Source of the DNA: Bathymodiolus brooksi
Taxonomy: Eukaryota > Mollusca > Bivalvia > Mytilida > Modiolidae
Direction: 5' to 3'
Assembly (NCBI GenBank): GCA_963680875.1
Contig: OY804588.1
Coordinates: 93,242,233 to 93,306,232 of the forward strand
Length of the DNA: 64,000 nt
Of this stretch, positions 1 through 13,300 are shown in pieces; the first letter of the stretch is position 1; every line of letters starts with the position of its first letter. The notes below the pieces were generated by a model. It was not told the DNA's origin and ran no database searches. It saw nothing but the letters and a program-made list of their open reading frames with translations. A program made the translations under genes and the position numbers.

Positions 1-2341
1 CCAAACTTGTCAGAAATGTTCACTGGATGGTCCTTTACCAGATTTGTGTTTTTGGTGCTGATTTGAAATCCAACATGGCTGCCAGGGTCCATAATGTGTT
101 CTCATACGCTGAAATTTTAAAAATCTTCTTGTCAGAAACCACTAGGTCAATTGAATTGTGACTTTGCAGGAATGATCATTGGGTGGTCCTGTACTAAACT
201 TGTGAATCGTTTGCCGATCGGAAATTCAAGATGGCCGCCATGACTCGACTTAGTTTAACATAGGACCCTATGGGAATTTCACATTTTCATCTTTTTTTCT
301 GAAACCACAAAACAGATTTGAACCAAACTTGGCAGAAATGTTCATTGGATGGTCATATACAAGATTTTTGTTTTTGGCGCTGATCGGAAATCCAACATGG
401 CTGCCAGGGCCCATAATGCGTTCTGATTGGTCGAAATTTTAAAAATCTTCTTGTTAGAAACCACTAAGCCAATTGAATTGTGACTTTGCAGGAATGATCA
501 TTGGGTGGTCCTGTACTAAACTTGTGAATCGTTTGCCGATCGGAAATTCAAGATGGCCGCCATGACTCGACTTAGTTTAACATAGGACCCTATGGGAATT
601 TCACATTTTCATCTTTTTTTCTGAAACCACAAAACAGATTTGAATCAAACTTGGCAGAAATGTTCATTGGATGGTCATATACAAGATTCTTTTTTTTGGC
701 GCTGATCGGAAATCCAACATGACTGCCAGGGCCCATAATGTGTTCTCATTGGTTGAAATTTTAAAAATCTTCTTGTTAGAAACCACTAAGCCAATTGAAT
801 TGTGACTTTGCAGGAATGATCATTGGGTGGTCCTGTACTAAACTTGTGAATCGTTTGCCGATCGGAAATTCAAGATGGCCACCATGACTCGACTTAGTTT
901 AACATTGGACCCTATGGGAATTTCACATTTTCATCTTTTTTTCTGAAACCACGAAACAGATTTGAATCAAACTTGGCAGAAATGTTCATTGGATGGTCAT
1001 ATACAAGAATTTTGTTTTTGGTGCTGATCGGAAATCCAACATGGCTGCCAGGGCCCATAATGTGTTCTGATTGGTTGAAATTTAAAAAATCTTCTTGTTA
1101 GAAACCACTAAGCCAATTGAATTGTGACTTTGCAGGAATGATCATTGGGTGATCCTGTACTAAACTTGTGAATCGTTTGCCAATCGGAAATTCAAGATGG
1201 CCACCATGACTCGACTTAGTTTAACATTGGACCCTATGGGAATTTCACATTTTCATCTTTTTTTCTGAAACCACAAAACAGATTTGAACCATACTTGGCA
1301 GAAATGTTCATTGGATGGTCATATACAAGATTTGTGTTTTTGGTGCTGATCGGAAATCCAACATGGCTGCCAGGGCCTATAATGTGTTCTGATTGGTCGA
1401 AATTTAAAAAATCTTCTTGTTAGAAACCACTAAGCCAATTGAATTGTGGCTTTGCAGGAATGATCATTGGGTGGTCCTGTACTAAACTTGTGAATCGTTT
1501 GCTGATCGGAAATTCAAGATGGCCGCCATGACTCGACTTAATTTTAACATAGGACCCTATGGAAAAAATGTTTAAAAGTCTTCTCCTCTGAAACCAGTAA
1601 GTCAGTTTAAAGCAAACATGGGATGAATGGTCCTTAGGTGGTCAACTTTCAAAATTATGTCCTGTGACCCCGACCTCCATCCAAGATGGCAACCATCAGC
1701 GAACATAGTTTTAACATAGGACCCTATGGGAAATATATTTAAAAATCTTCTTCTCTGAAACCAGTAAGCCAATTTAAAGCAAACATGGCATGGATGGTTC
1801 TTAAGTGGTCAATTTTCAAAATTGTGTCCAGTGACCCTGAACTCAATCCAAGATGGCCACCTTCAGCAGACATACTGTAGTTTTAACATAGGACCCTATG
1901 GGAAAAAATGTTTTAAAATCTTCTCCTCTGAAACTAGTAAGCCAATATAGCAAACATGTCATCGATGGTCCTTAGGTGGTCAACTTCCAAAATTGTGTTC
2001 AGTGATCCCGATCTCGGTTCAAAATGGCCGCCGTCAGCAGACATAGTTTTAACATAGGACCCTATGGGAAAATTGTTTAAAAGTCTTCTCTTCTGAAACC
2101 AGTCAGCCAATTTAAAGCAAACATGGCATGGATGGTCCTTGGGTAGTATACTTTCAAAATTGTGTCCGGTGACCACGACCTCCATCCAAGATGGCTGCCA
2201 TGAGCAGACATAGTTTTAACATAGAACCCTTTGGCAGTATGGGATTTGAATAGTAACTTAGATGTATTCAGCATGCAGACATTCTTAAGAGGACTTATTT
2301 ATGTCAGGTGAGCGATACAGGCTCACCTGAGCCTCTAGTTT
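1..2341 (+). repeat. HINE/pearl-like repeat element, left end outside window
   Basis: Tandem units of about 160-170 bp, each carrying a 'gatggtc' block, a 'caagatggc' block and a 'taggaccctatggga' block. The tail at about 2305-2341 has the sequence CAGGTGAGCGATACAGG followed by a 7-bp-stem hairpin (2319-2334) and a T-rich end. Nearly the same unit order recurs at 12236-15007, so this is a second copy of one family. The head lies left of the window. Short frames inside it are not genes. Confidence 0.8.
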
Positions 2342-4168
2342 AATTTTTGATACTTTTCGTCTTATATTTCAAAAACTATTTCGAGATAGATGTTAAGTTT
2401 AAATTGCAAAAATGTGCAGCATATCAAGATCTACCTACCCTGCAATTTTGAAGTAAATCCCATTACCCATTTTGGAGTTATTGCCCTTTTAGGCCATGTG
2501 AGCTATTGCCATCACTTTTCGTCGGTCCGTCAACATTTCACATTTTAATCTTCTCCTCAGAAACCACTGGGCCAATTGCAACCAAACTTTGGTGGACTGG
2601 TCCTTGGATGGCCCCCTTCCAAAATTGTGTCTGGTGATCCCGAATTCCAACCAAGATGGCCACCAAGCTAAAAATAGAAAAAAGGGGGATGAAGTTTTAA
2701 TTGTCCATTGCTGCTTTAGTATAAGTCAAAATGAGCTCAAATTTTAACTGCAGCTAACGTGGCAAGGAGTAGTTTAACATATGTTCGGGGTTTTTTGTGT
2801 GAAATTTTTCTTTCAGCCGATTTATACCGATTATGCAAATTAGGCATATTTTGATAAAAGATCACATTTAAATCTTCTCCTCTGAAACCGCTGAACCAAA
2901 TTAAACTAAACCTGGCAAGGATGGTTCCTGGGTTGATCCCTTTCAAAATTATGTCTGATAGCCATGCCCTCCATCCAAGATGGCTGCCATTACTAAAAAT
3001 AGAAATTTCTTCAAATGGCCAAAACTGCTTTATTATAAGCCAGAATGTGTCCAAATTTGAACTGTATAAGCATAATGATGAGCTTTTTAACATATATTAT
3101 GGGATTTTTTATGAACTTTGAACTTTTGCAAATTAGGCATAAATAAGCAAAAAATCATTTAAAAATCTTCTTGTTAGAAACCACTTGGCCAATTTCAACC
3201 AAACTTTGTCTGAATGATCCTTAGGTGTTCCCCTTTCAAAATTGTGTCCATCAGTGCCGTCCTGTATCCAAGATGGCCACCATTACTAAAAATAGAAATT
3301 TCTTCAAATGGCCAAAACTGCTCTATTTTAAGCCAGAATGTGCCCAAATTTGAACTGTATAAGCATAATGATGAGCTTTTTAACATATATTATGGGATTT
3401 TTTTATGAACTTTGAACTTTTGCCGATTTTGACCGATTATGCAAATTAGAAAAAAGGGGGGATGAAATTTAAAAAAAAATCTTCTCCTCTGAAACTACTG
3501 AGCCAATCTCAACCAAACTTTGCTGAAATGATCCTTGGGTGGTTCTCTTCCAAAATTGTTTCCGGCATTTCAGAACACTGACCAAGATGGCCACCACAGC
3601 CAAACTTAATTTGACATAGGACCCTATGGGAAATTCCCATAAAAATCTTCTTGTCTTGAAACCATTTGCTCAATAAGAACAAAATTTTGATGAAATAGTC
3701 ATTGGATGGTTCTCTTCCAAAATTGGGTCCGGCGGTTCGGCCCTTCGACCAAGATGGCCCCCACAGCCGAACTTAGCTTAACATAGGACCCTATGGGAAA
3801 TTCACATAAAAATCTTCTTGTCTGGAACCAGTTGCTCAATTGGAACCAAACTTTGATAAAATAGTCATTGGATGGTCCTCTTCCAAAATTGTGTCTGATG
3901 GTCCTGCCCTCTGACCAAGATGGCTGCACAGCTGTACTTAGTTTAACATAGGACCCTATGGGAAATTCACATAAAAACCATCTTGTCTGGAACCAGTAGC
4001 TCAATTAGAACCAAACTTTGATGGAATAGTCATTGGATGGTCCTCTTCCAAAATTGTGTCCGGCAGTCACGCTCTCCCACCAAGATGGCTGCCACAGTGC
4101 AGTTGCGTTTTTATTGAAAGCAGCTTTGATCCAGGTGAGCGATTACAGGCTCCTGGGAGCCTCTTGTT
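2342..4168 (+). repeat. HINE/pearl-like element, related to 21025-23414
   Basis: This starts inside the internal repeat without a proper head, has a truncated second head near 2494 (GGCCATGTGAGCTATTGCC), then runs through diverged ~165-bp units to a tail with hairpin AGGCTCCTGGGAGCCT at 4147-4162. Unit order matches 21560-23414 almost base for base. It abuts the first exon-bearing duplication unit at about 4169. Confidence 0.75.
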
Positions 4169-4285
4169 ATTTTTGCCTGCTTTAAATTTCTATAATATAC
4201 AAAAATATAATTTTTGTTTGTTAATGAATTGATATGGAAAATAAACAATGTATATAAATAACATATTATATTTTCCTATTTTTAG

Positions 4286-4318
4286 CTCTGCACCATTTGC
4301 TGGTGAAATAGCTAGAAG
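4286..4318 (+). CDS. 33-nt mini-exon, repeat unit 1
   Basis: The acceptor is TTTTCCTATTTTTAG and the donor is GTAATC. The exon encodes [10 protein letters not shown] and contributes AG to the next codon (Ser). It is identical in sequence to the exon at 4892. Confidence 0.75.
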
Positions 4319-7300
4319 GTAATCATAATAGTTACAGAAAAAATTATTAGAATTGTGAAAAATAATTTATTAAAATAGATGAGTTCCAAACAATATTAGA
4401 ATAAAATGGAAAAAGCACCAAAAAAATACCACACTTTTAGAACAGTACAAAAATCTAGAAGAAAAACCGTATAAAGAGGCAAAATTGATATCCCTAACTC
4501 ACAAATACATGACTGGTCGGTCACTTTTCTGGCTTGATACAGTCACTTCAGTAAAGTGGCAGGGTCAAACCTCCCTCTTAGTGAAATGATAAGGTCATAC
4601 AAGTACTTTCCACATTTGAGTAAAATGCCAATCCTCACATAAAGCCTTTTATTTTTTTACATCAATGAAAATGAAAATTCAGTAGGAAGTACCAACACAC
4701 TACAAAAAGTCTAATGGAAATTTAGCATTAATTGTTAATTATATAATTAACTAAATACAATTAATTTTATTTTTATTTTTGCCTGCTTTAAATTTCTATA
4801 ATATACAAAAATATAATTTTTGTTTTTTAATGAATTGATATGAAAAATAAACAATGTATTTAAATAACATATTATATTTTCCTATTTTTAGCTCTGCACC
4901 ATTTGCTGGTGAAATAGCTAGAAGGTAATCATAATAGTTACAGAAAAAATTAATAAATTATTAGAATTGTGAAAAATAATTTATTAAAATGATAAGGTCA
5001 TACAAGTACTTTGCACATTGGAGTGAAATGCCAACCCTAACATATAAGCCATGTTTTTTGTTGGTTTTTTTTGTGAGACATCGATGAAAGTGAAACGTCA
5101 TTGGGAAATATGAACACACCATAAAAAGTTAAATGGAAATTTAGCATTAATTGTTAATTAACTAAATACAATTAATTTTATTTATTTTTTTGCCTGCTTT
5201 AAATTTCTATAATATTAAATGTATATATTTATACCCCCCACTGGTTTCACCATGTCCGTCTGTCCGTCCGTCTGGAGATAAATCCTATGTTGTACGATAA
5301 CTTGAGTTGTGTTTCTTAGAATCTTTTAAAATTTTATCAGCTGTTTACTGGTGAAGAGAGGAGGATCCCTTTCTTTTTTTGCCGATTTTCACTTTTGCCG
5401 TTCCAGAGTTATTGGACTTGATATGACGGAAAATAGGATTTTTACCCTATGTCATATGATAACTTGAGTAGTATTTCTCAGAATGTTTTGAAATTTTATC
5501 AGCAGCTTACCGGTAAAGAGAGGAGGATCCCTTTCATTTTTGACGATTTTCACTTTTACCGTTCCAGAGTTATTGGACTTGATTTGACGGAAAATAGGAT
5601 TTTTACCCTTTGTCGTATGATAACTTGAGTAGTGTTTCTCAGAATGTTTTGAAATTTTATCAGCAGCTTACCGGTGAAGAGACGAGGATCCCTTTCATTT
5701 TTGCCATTCCAGAGTTATTGAACTTGATATGACGGAAAATAGGATTTTTACCCTATGTCGTATGATAACTTGAGTAGTGTTTCTCAGAATGTTTTGAAAT
5801 TATACCCCCCACAACAAAGTTGTAGGGGGGTATACTGGTTTCACCATGTCCGTCCGTCCGTCCGTCTGTAGACAAATCCTATGTCGTACGATAACTTGAG
5901 TTGTGTTTCTTAGAATCTTTTAAAATTTTATCAGCTGTTTACTGGTGAAGAGAGGAGGATCCCTTTCATTTTTGACGATTTTCAATTTTGCCGTTCCAGA
6001 GTTATTGGACTTGATATGAAGGAAAATAGGATTTTTACTTTATGTCATATGATAACTTGAGTAGTGTTTCTCATAATGTTTTGAAATTTTATCAGCAGCT
6101 TACCGGTGAAGAGACGTGGATCCCTTTCATTTTTGACGATTTTCACTTTTGCCGTTCCAGAGTTATTGGACTTGATATGACGGAAAATATGATTTGTACC
6201 CTTTGTCGTATGATAACTTGAGTAGTGTTTCTCAGAATGTTTTGAAATTTTATCAGCAGCTTACCGGTGAAGAGACGAGGATCCCTTTCATTTTTGACGA
6301 TTTTTACTTTTGCCGTTCCAGAATTATTGAACTTGATATGACGGAAAATAGAATTTTTACCCTATGTCGTATGATAACTTGAGTAGTGTTTCTCAGAATG
6401 TTTTGAAATTTTATCAGCAGCTTACCGGTGAAGAGAGGTGGATCCCTTTCATTTTTGACGATTTACACTTTTCCGTTCCAGAGTTATTGGACTTGATATG
6501 ACGGAAAATAGGATTTTTACCCTTTGTCGTATGATAACTTGAGTAGTGTTTCTCAGAATGTTTTGAAATTTTATCAGCAGCTTACAGGTGAAGAGAGGAT
6601 GGTCCCTTTCAGTTTTGGTCAGAACAATCAGTAATGTTTTGGTTATGGAAATAGGTTGGACAGATGTGGGGAGTGGGGGGTATATCTTATTGAGCTGTTC
6701 TCACAGTAATACTAGTTTTGTTTGTTATGAATTGTTATAAAAAATAAACATATATAAACAACATATATATTTTCCTATTTTTAGCGCTGCACCCTATGCT
6801 GGTGATTTAGCTAAAAGGTAATGATGATATTTAATATGTAGAAAATTTTAAAATACAGAATCTTTAAAAATAAGATATTGAAATGGATTACTTCCAACTT
6901 TTAAGAACAAATATTGAGAGATATTTTTTTTAATGCAGTGTTTCAGTAGATTTTTGTTTTACATACACTGATTTATTTTTTATTTATTTTTTTTATTAGT
7001 TCACCTGGAACAAAGGTCCAGGTGAACTATTGCCATCACTTGGCGTCCGTCGTCTGTCGTCTGTAAACTTTTCACATTTCAAGCTTCTTCTCCGAAACCA
7101 CTGGGCCGATTGGAACCAAACTTAGCAGGAATGTTCCTTGGATGGTCCTCTACAAAGTTTTTCGTTCCAGTCGGATATTCAATATGGCTGCCAGGGCCAA
7201 TAATATGCTCTGATTGGCTGAAATTTCAAAGATCTTCTTCTCTGAAACTAATGAACTGACTGAACCCAAACTGTAAATGAATGATCATTGGAAGGTCCTC

Positions 7301-10300
7301 TACAAAGTTTCAGTTTTTTATGCCGATCGGAAATCCAAGATGGCCGCCATCGCAGGACATACATTAACATTGGACCCTATGGGAAAATGTTCAAATGCCT
7401 TCTTCTCAGAAACTACAAATATGATTAAAGCCAAACTGTACACAAATGTTCATTGGATGGTCCTCTACAAACTTTACGTTTTTTGTTCCGGTATGAAATT
7501 CAAAATGGCGGCTACGGCAGGACTTAGTTTAACATTGGACCCTATGGGAAAAATGTTTCAAAACGCTTCTTCTCTGAAACCACTAGGACAGTTGAAACCA
7601 AACTGCCCAGGAATGATCATTGGAAGGTCCTCTACAAAGTTTCTGTTTTTTATGCCGATCGGAAATCCAAGATGGCCGCCACCGCAGGACATAGATTAAC
7701 ATTGGACCCTATGGGAAAATATTCAAATGTATTCTTCTCAGAAACTACAAATATGATTAAAGCCAAACTGTACACAAATGTTCATTGGATGGTCCTCTAC
7801 AAACTTTACGTTTTTTGTTCCGGTATGAAATTCAAAATGGCGGCTACGGCAGGACTTAGTTTAACATTGGACCCTATGGGGAAAATGTTTCAAAACGCTT
7901 CTTCTGAAAGCACTAGGACAGTTGAAACCAAACTGCCCAGGAATGATCATTGGAAGGTCCTCTACAAATTTTATGTTTTTTATGCCAATCGGAAATCCAA
8001 GATGGCCACCACCGAAATACATAGAATAACATTGGACCCTATGGGAAAATGTTCAAATGCCTTCTTCTCAGAAACTACAAATATTATTAAAGCCAAACTG
8101 TACATGAATGTTCATTGGATGGTCCTCTACAAACTTTACGTTTTTTGTTCCGGTATGAAATTCAAAATGGCGGCTACGACAGGACTTTGTTTAACATTGG
8201 ACTCTATGGGGAAAATGTTTCAAAACGCTTCTTCTCTGAAACCACTAGGACAGTTGAAACCAAACTGCCCAGGAATGATCATTGGAAGGTCCTCTACAAA
8301 TTTTTTGTTTTTTATGCCGATCGGAAATCCAAGATGGCCGCCACCGCAATACATAGATTAACATTGGACCCTATGGGAAAATGTTCAAATGCCTTCTTCT
8401 CAGAAACTACAAATATTATTAAAGTCAAACTGTACATGAATGTTCATTGGATGGTCCTCTACAAACTTTACGTTTTTTGTTCCGATATGAAATTCAAAAT
8501 GGCGGCTACGACAGGACTTTGTTTAACATTGGACTCTATGGGGAAAATGTTTCAAAACGCTTCTTCTCTGAAACCACTAGGACAGTTGAAACCAAACTGC
8601 CCAGGAATGATCATTGGAAGGTCCTCTACAAATTTTATGTTTTTTATGCCGATCGGAAATCCAAGATGGCCGCCACCACAGGACATAGATTAACATTGGA
8701 CCCTATGGGAAAATGTTCAAATGCCTTCTTCTCAGAAACTACAAATATTATTAAAGCCAAACTGTACATGAATGTTCATTGGATGGTCCTCTACAAACTT
8801 TACGTTTTTTGTTCCGGTATGAAATTCAAAATGGCGGCTACGGCAGGACTTAGTTTAACATTGGACCCTATGGGAAAAATGTTTCAAAACGCTTCTTCTC
8901 TGAAACCACTTGGACAATTGAAACCAAACTTCCCAGGAATAATTATTGGAAGGCCCTCTACAAAATTTTTGTTTTTTATGTCGATCGGAAATCCAAGATG
9001 GTCGCCACCGCAATACATAGATTAACATTGGACCCTATGGGGAAATGTTCAAATGCCTTCTTCTCAGAAACTACAAATATGATTAAAGCCAAACTGTACA
9101 TGAATGTTCATTGGATGGTCCTCTACAAACTTTACGTTTTTTGTTCCGATATGAAATTCAAAATGGCGGCTACGGCAGGACTTAGTTTAACATTGGACCC
9201 TATGGGGAAAATGTTTCAAAACGCTTCTTCTCTGAAACCACTAGGACAATTGAAACCAAACTGCCCAGGAATGATCATTGGAAGGTTCTCTACAAATTTT
9301 ATGTTTTTTATGCCGATCGGAAATCCAAGATGGCCGCCACCGCAATACATAGATTAACATTGGACCCTATGGGAAAATGTTCAAATGCCTTCTTCTCAGA
9401 AACTACAAATATTATTAAAGCCAAACTGTACATGAATGTTCATTGGATGGTCCTCTACAAACTTTACATTTTTTGTTCCGATATGAAATTCAAAATGGCG
9501 GCTACGGCAGGACTTAGTTTAACATTGGACCCTATGGGGAAAATGTTTCAAAACGCTTCTTCTCTGAAACCACTAGGACAGTTGAAACCAAACTGCCCAG
9601 GAATGATCATTGGAAGGTCCTCTACAATTTTTTTGTTTTTTATGCCGATCGGAAATCCAAGATGGCTGCCACCACAGGTCATAGTATTAACACAGGACCA
9701 TATCGGGAAAATACAGAAATATCTTCTTCTCGGAAGCTATTGCACTGATTGAACCTAAACTGTGCATCAATCTTTGGAAGGTCCTTTACAAACTTTGTGT
9801 TTTTTATGTTGATCGTAATTCCAAGATGACTACCACTGCAGGACATAGTTTTTACATAGGACCAATTGGTTTTTTTTATAACCAGGTGAACGATACAGGC
9901 TCTTGAGAGCCTCTGGTTTTGTATATATGAAAATTAAAAATAGAAAATAAATTGATAGTAGAAAGCCTGAACTCAATATAAAAAGAAAAAAAAATGCATC
10001 TGTTGCAATTCAGCTATTAAAAAAATTGTGCAAATTTAAATACATGTAGAAGTACATTAAATTTCTGGATTTTTAAAAAATTTTTTTTTGGCTAAATTTC
10101 CAAATCGCTATGTATATTATATATGTTCATAAATTACTATTTAAAATAAACAACATATATATTTTCATATTTTTAGCGCTGCACCATATGCTGCAGATGC
10201 TGCAAAAAGGTACGAAATTATTGCATATTGACAAGAAATTTTAATTTGATTTAATTTCTTGGATGTTAAATTTGAAAGATAATAAGTTTGATAATTTGAT

Positions 10301-13300
10301 TGAATACATAATTGTTTTTCATGTTGTAAACAACCCTTTCATTACCATTATTTTCCTGTTGTAAACAACCCTTTCTAATCAAATATTATTTTCATGTTGT
10401 AAACAACTCTTTCTAATCAAATATTATTTTCATGTTGTAAACAACCCTTTCATTACTGTTTAATCAAATCAAACATTGTAAACAATATTAATGCCTTTCA
10501 TTAAAATATCATTAAAAAAATCAAATATCAGGAAAGTCTTTACATTTCTGTTGAATAGTATGGATGTCATTTGTTCTAAAAATGGGTTTTTAATTTCAAT
10601 GAAAATTTTTTTGGGGTTTTAGCAAAAATTAAGTGAAAAATGATGCATTTGATATTATTATTGTTATTGTCTATAAATAATCATATTTCAATCTTGTCTG
10701 AAACCACTTGATCAAATTGTACCAAACTTGGTTCCTTCTCACTCAAAATCTTATAATCTCATCTTAGAAACCATTGTAGACTATCAATGAATGGTCTTTT
10801 GTTAAGTTTGTTCCTATAAGGAAGACTATAACTTTTCCCATTTTAAGAATTTTGTATATATTTCAAATCCAAGATTGCCACCTCCATGGGAGAAAAGTGT
10901 AACATAGGTGTCAAAAAAATCTAAAACAATTGACCTGTTTGAATCCACATTTGTCACTAATGATCGTAATAAGCGGATTAATGATTTTGTTTGCGATGAC
11001 AATTTAAGATCCAATATGGCCACCATCATGAAAAAATATTATGCAGAAATTAATATCATTTGTCACTTCCATACTTATTATACATTGTATCTAGTCCTGC
11101 CATTATAACCTTCCTTTAAATCAAAATATTGACAACCATTCTCTTGCATGATTCTGTAAAAAAAATATGAGGTCAAATATTTTTATTTAGATAGGAATGA
11201 AATTGAGTATGATTGAAGGTGTTATTATTGATTGTAATATTTCTAACATTTACAGTGCAGCACCATACATTATACAGGGAATGGCACAAGGGTACGTCTT
11301 ATATATTGTTTTACCTATTGTCAGTTTTAACAGTATACTGGCATATATTATATATATACAGAGATTTAGCCAGGATTTTGATGAATAAACAAGAATATAA
11401 TGAGCTTAATCTTATAATCAGTTACGTTGCCTTATTGGTTAGTAGTGGAGATTGAAAACCTCCTAGGATGGGAACATACTCTGCAAATTAACAACCAACT
11501 GATAAAACATAACATTGCCACTATTTTGATCTCAATACCACACAAATTGTAATACCCCCCCCCCCCTTTTTGAAATATTACTGTGCTTTGGTCTAATACC
11601 ACACAAATTGTAAATACCCCCTCCCCCACCCTTTTTGAAATGTTACTGTGCTTTGGTCTAATACCACAACAATTGTAATAACTCATATTTGTGTAGTCTT
11701 CAGCAGAAAAAAAAATTCTACCAGTGGGAATGGTCCAACTTCTATCTAGATTCTTTGTATAGAACACACTTCAAAAACTGAAGCAAGTTGTAAAATAAAT
11801 AATTATTTCTCAGACCTTGCAACAATTGGAATAAAAATACTGTAGTTATTTTTTTTAATTGCAGACACGTGTCTGTTTGTAAATAGTTCTATAAATAGAA
11901 TGCAATTGTTACCCGGATGCTGATCAATATATAAAAAAAAACTTATATGCGTCCTCGTGCAGTGCATTTCAGCGAATTGAATGCCCATCCTTTGCATATA
12001 AATGAAATATAAAATATGAGAACTAAGATTTCATTTCACAGAAATGAGAATAAATACATCAAAAGTTCGTTTGGTTAAAAGTAGCTTCGGTGGATTGCAA
12101 ACTCCTGTTGATCGCGCCATTTTTTAGCTCACCTGGCCATAGGCCATGTGAGCTTTTGTCATGGGTAAGCGTCCGTCCGTCCGTTAGCTTTTCACATTTA
12201 AATCTTTTTCTCTGAAACCGCTGAACAGAAATCAGCCAAACTTGCCAGAAATGTTCACTGGATGGTCCTTTACCAGATTTGTGTTTTTGGTGCTGATTTG
12301 AAATCCAACATGGCTGCCAGGGTCCATAATGTGTTCTCATAGGCTGAAATTTTAAAAATCTTCTTGTCAGAAACCACTAAGTCAATTGAATTGTGACTTT
12401 GCAGGAATGATCATTGGGTGGTCCTGTACTAAACTTGTGAATCGTTTGCCGATCGGAAATTCAAGATGGCCGCCATGACTCGACTTAGTTTAACATAGGA
12501 CCCTATGGGAATTTCACATTTTCATCTTTTTAGCTCACCTGGCCATAGGCCATGTGAGCTTTTGTCATGGGTAAGCGTCCGTCGTCCGTCCGTCCGTTAG
12601 CTTTTCACATTTAAATCTTCTTCTCTGAAACCGCTGAACAGAAATCAGCCAAACTTGCCAGAAATGTTCACTGGATGGTCCTCTACCAGATTTGTGTTTT
12701 TGGTGCTGATTTGAAATCCAACATGGCTGCCAGGGTCCATAATGTGTTCTCATTGGCTGAAATTTTAAAAATCTTCTTGTCAGAAACCACTAAGTCAATT
12801 GAATTGTGACTTTGCAGGAATGAACATTGGGTGGTCCTGTACTAAAATTGTGAATCGTTTGCCGATCGGAAATTCAAGATGGCCACCATGACTCGACTTA
12901 GTTTAACATTGGACCCTATGGGAATTTCACATTTTCATCTTTTTTTCTGAAACCACAAAACAGATTTGAACCAAACTTGGCAGAAATGTTCATTGGATGG
13001 TCATATACAAGATTTTTGTTTTTGGCGCTGATCGGAAATCCAACATGGCTGCCAGGGCCCATAATGTGTTCTGATTGGTTGAAATTTTAAAAATCTTCTT
13101 GTTAGAAACCACTAAGCCAATTGAATTGTGACTTTGCAGGAATGATCATTGGGTGGTCCTGTAATAAACTTGTGAATCGTTTGCCGATCGGAAATTCAAG
13201 ATGGCCGCCATGACTCGACTTAGTTTAACATAGGACCCTATGGGAATTTCACATTTTCATCTTTTTTTCTGAAACCACAAAACAGATTTGAATCAAACTT

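Larger units (their letters stand above)
4169..5217 (+). repeat. Tandem intron-exon duplications carrying the mini-exons
   Basis: The block beginning GCCTGCTTTAAATTTCTATA occurs at 4175, 4781 and 5192. The first two are followed by the same intron stretch, the 33-nt exon and a downstream block ending in CTAAATACAATTAATTTTA. The third is cut by an inserted element and resumes at 6719. A fourth, more diverged copy surrounds 10080-10209. Confidence 0.75.

Noticed and set aside
1934..4004. Minus-strand frames such as [17 protein letters not shown]
   Set aside because: They lie in tandem repeat units, recur at 14598 with the same repeat context and have no splice or family support.
11432..11767. 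111-codon minus-strand frame with glycine runs
   Set aside because: It reads across an ~80-bp tandem repeat and its C-tracts.
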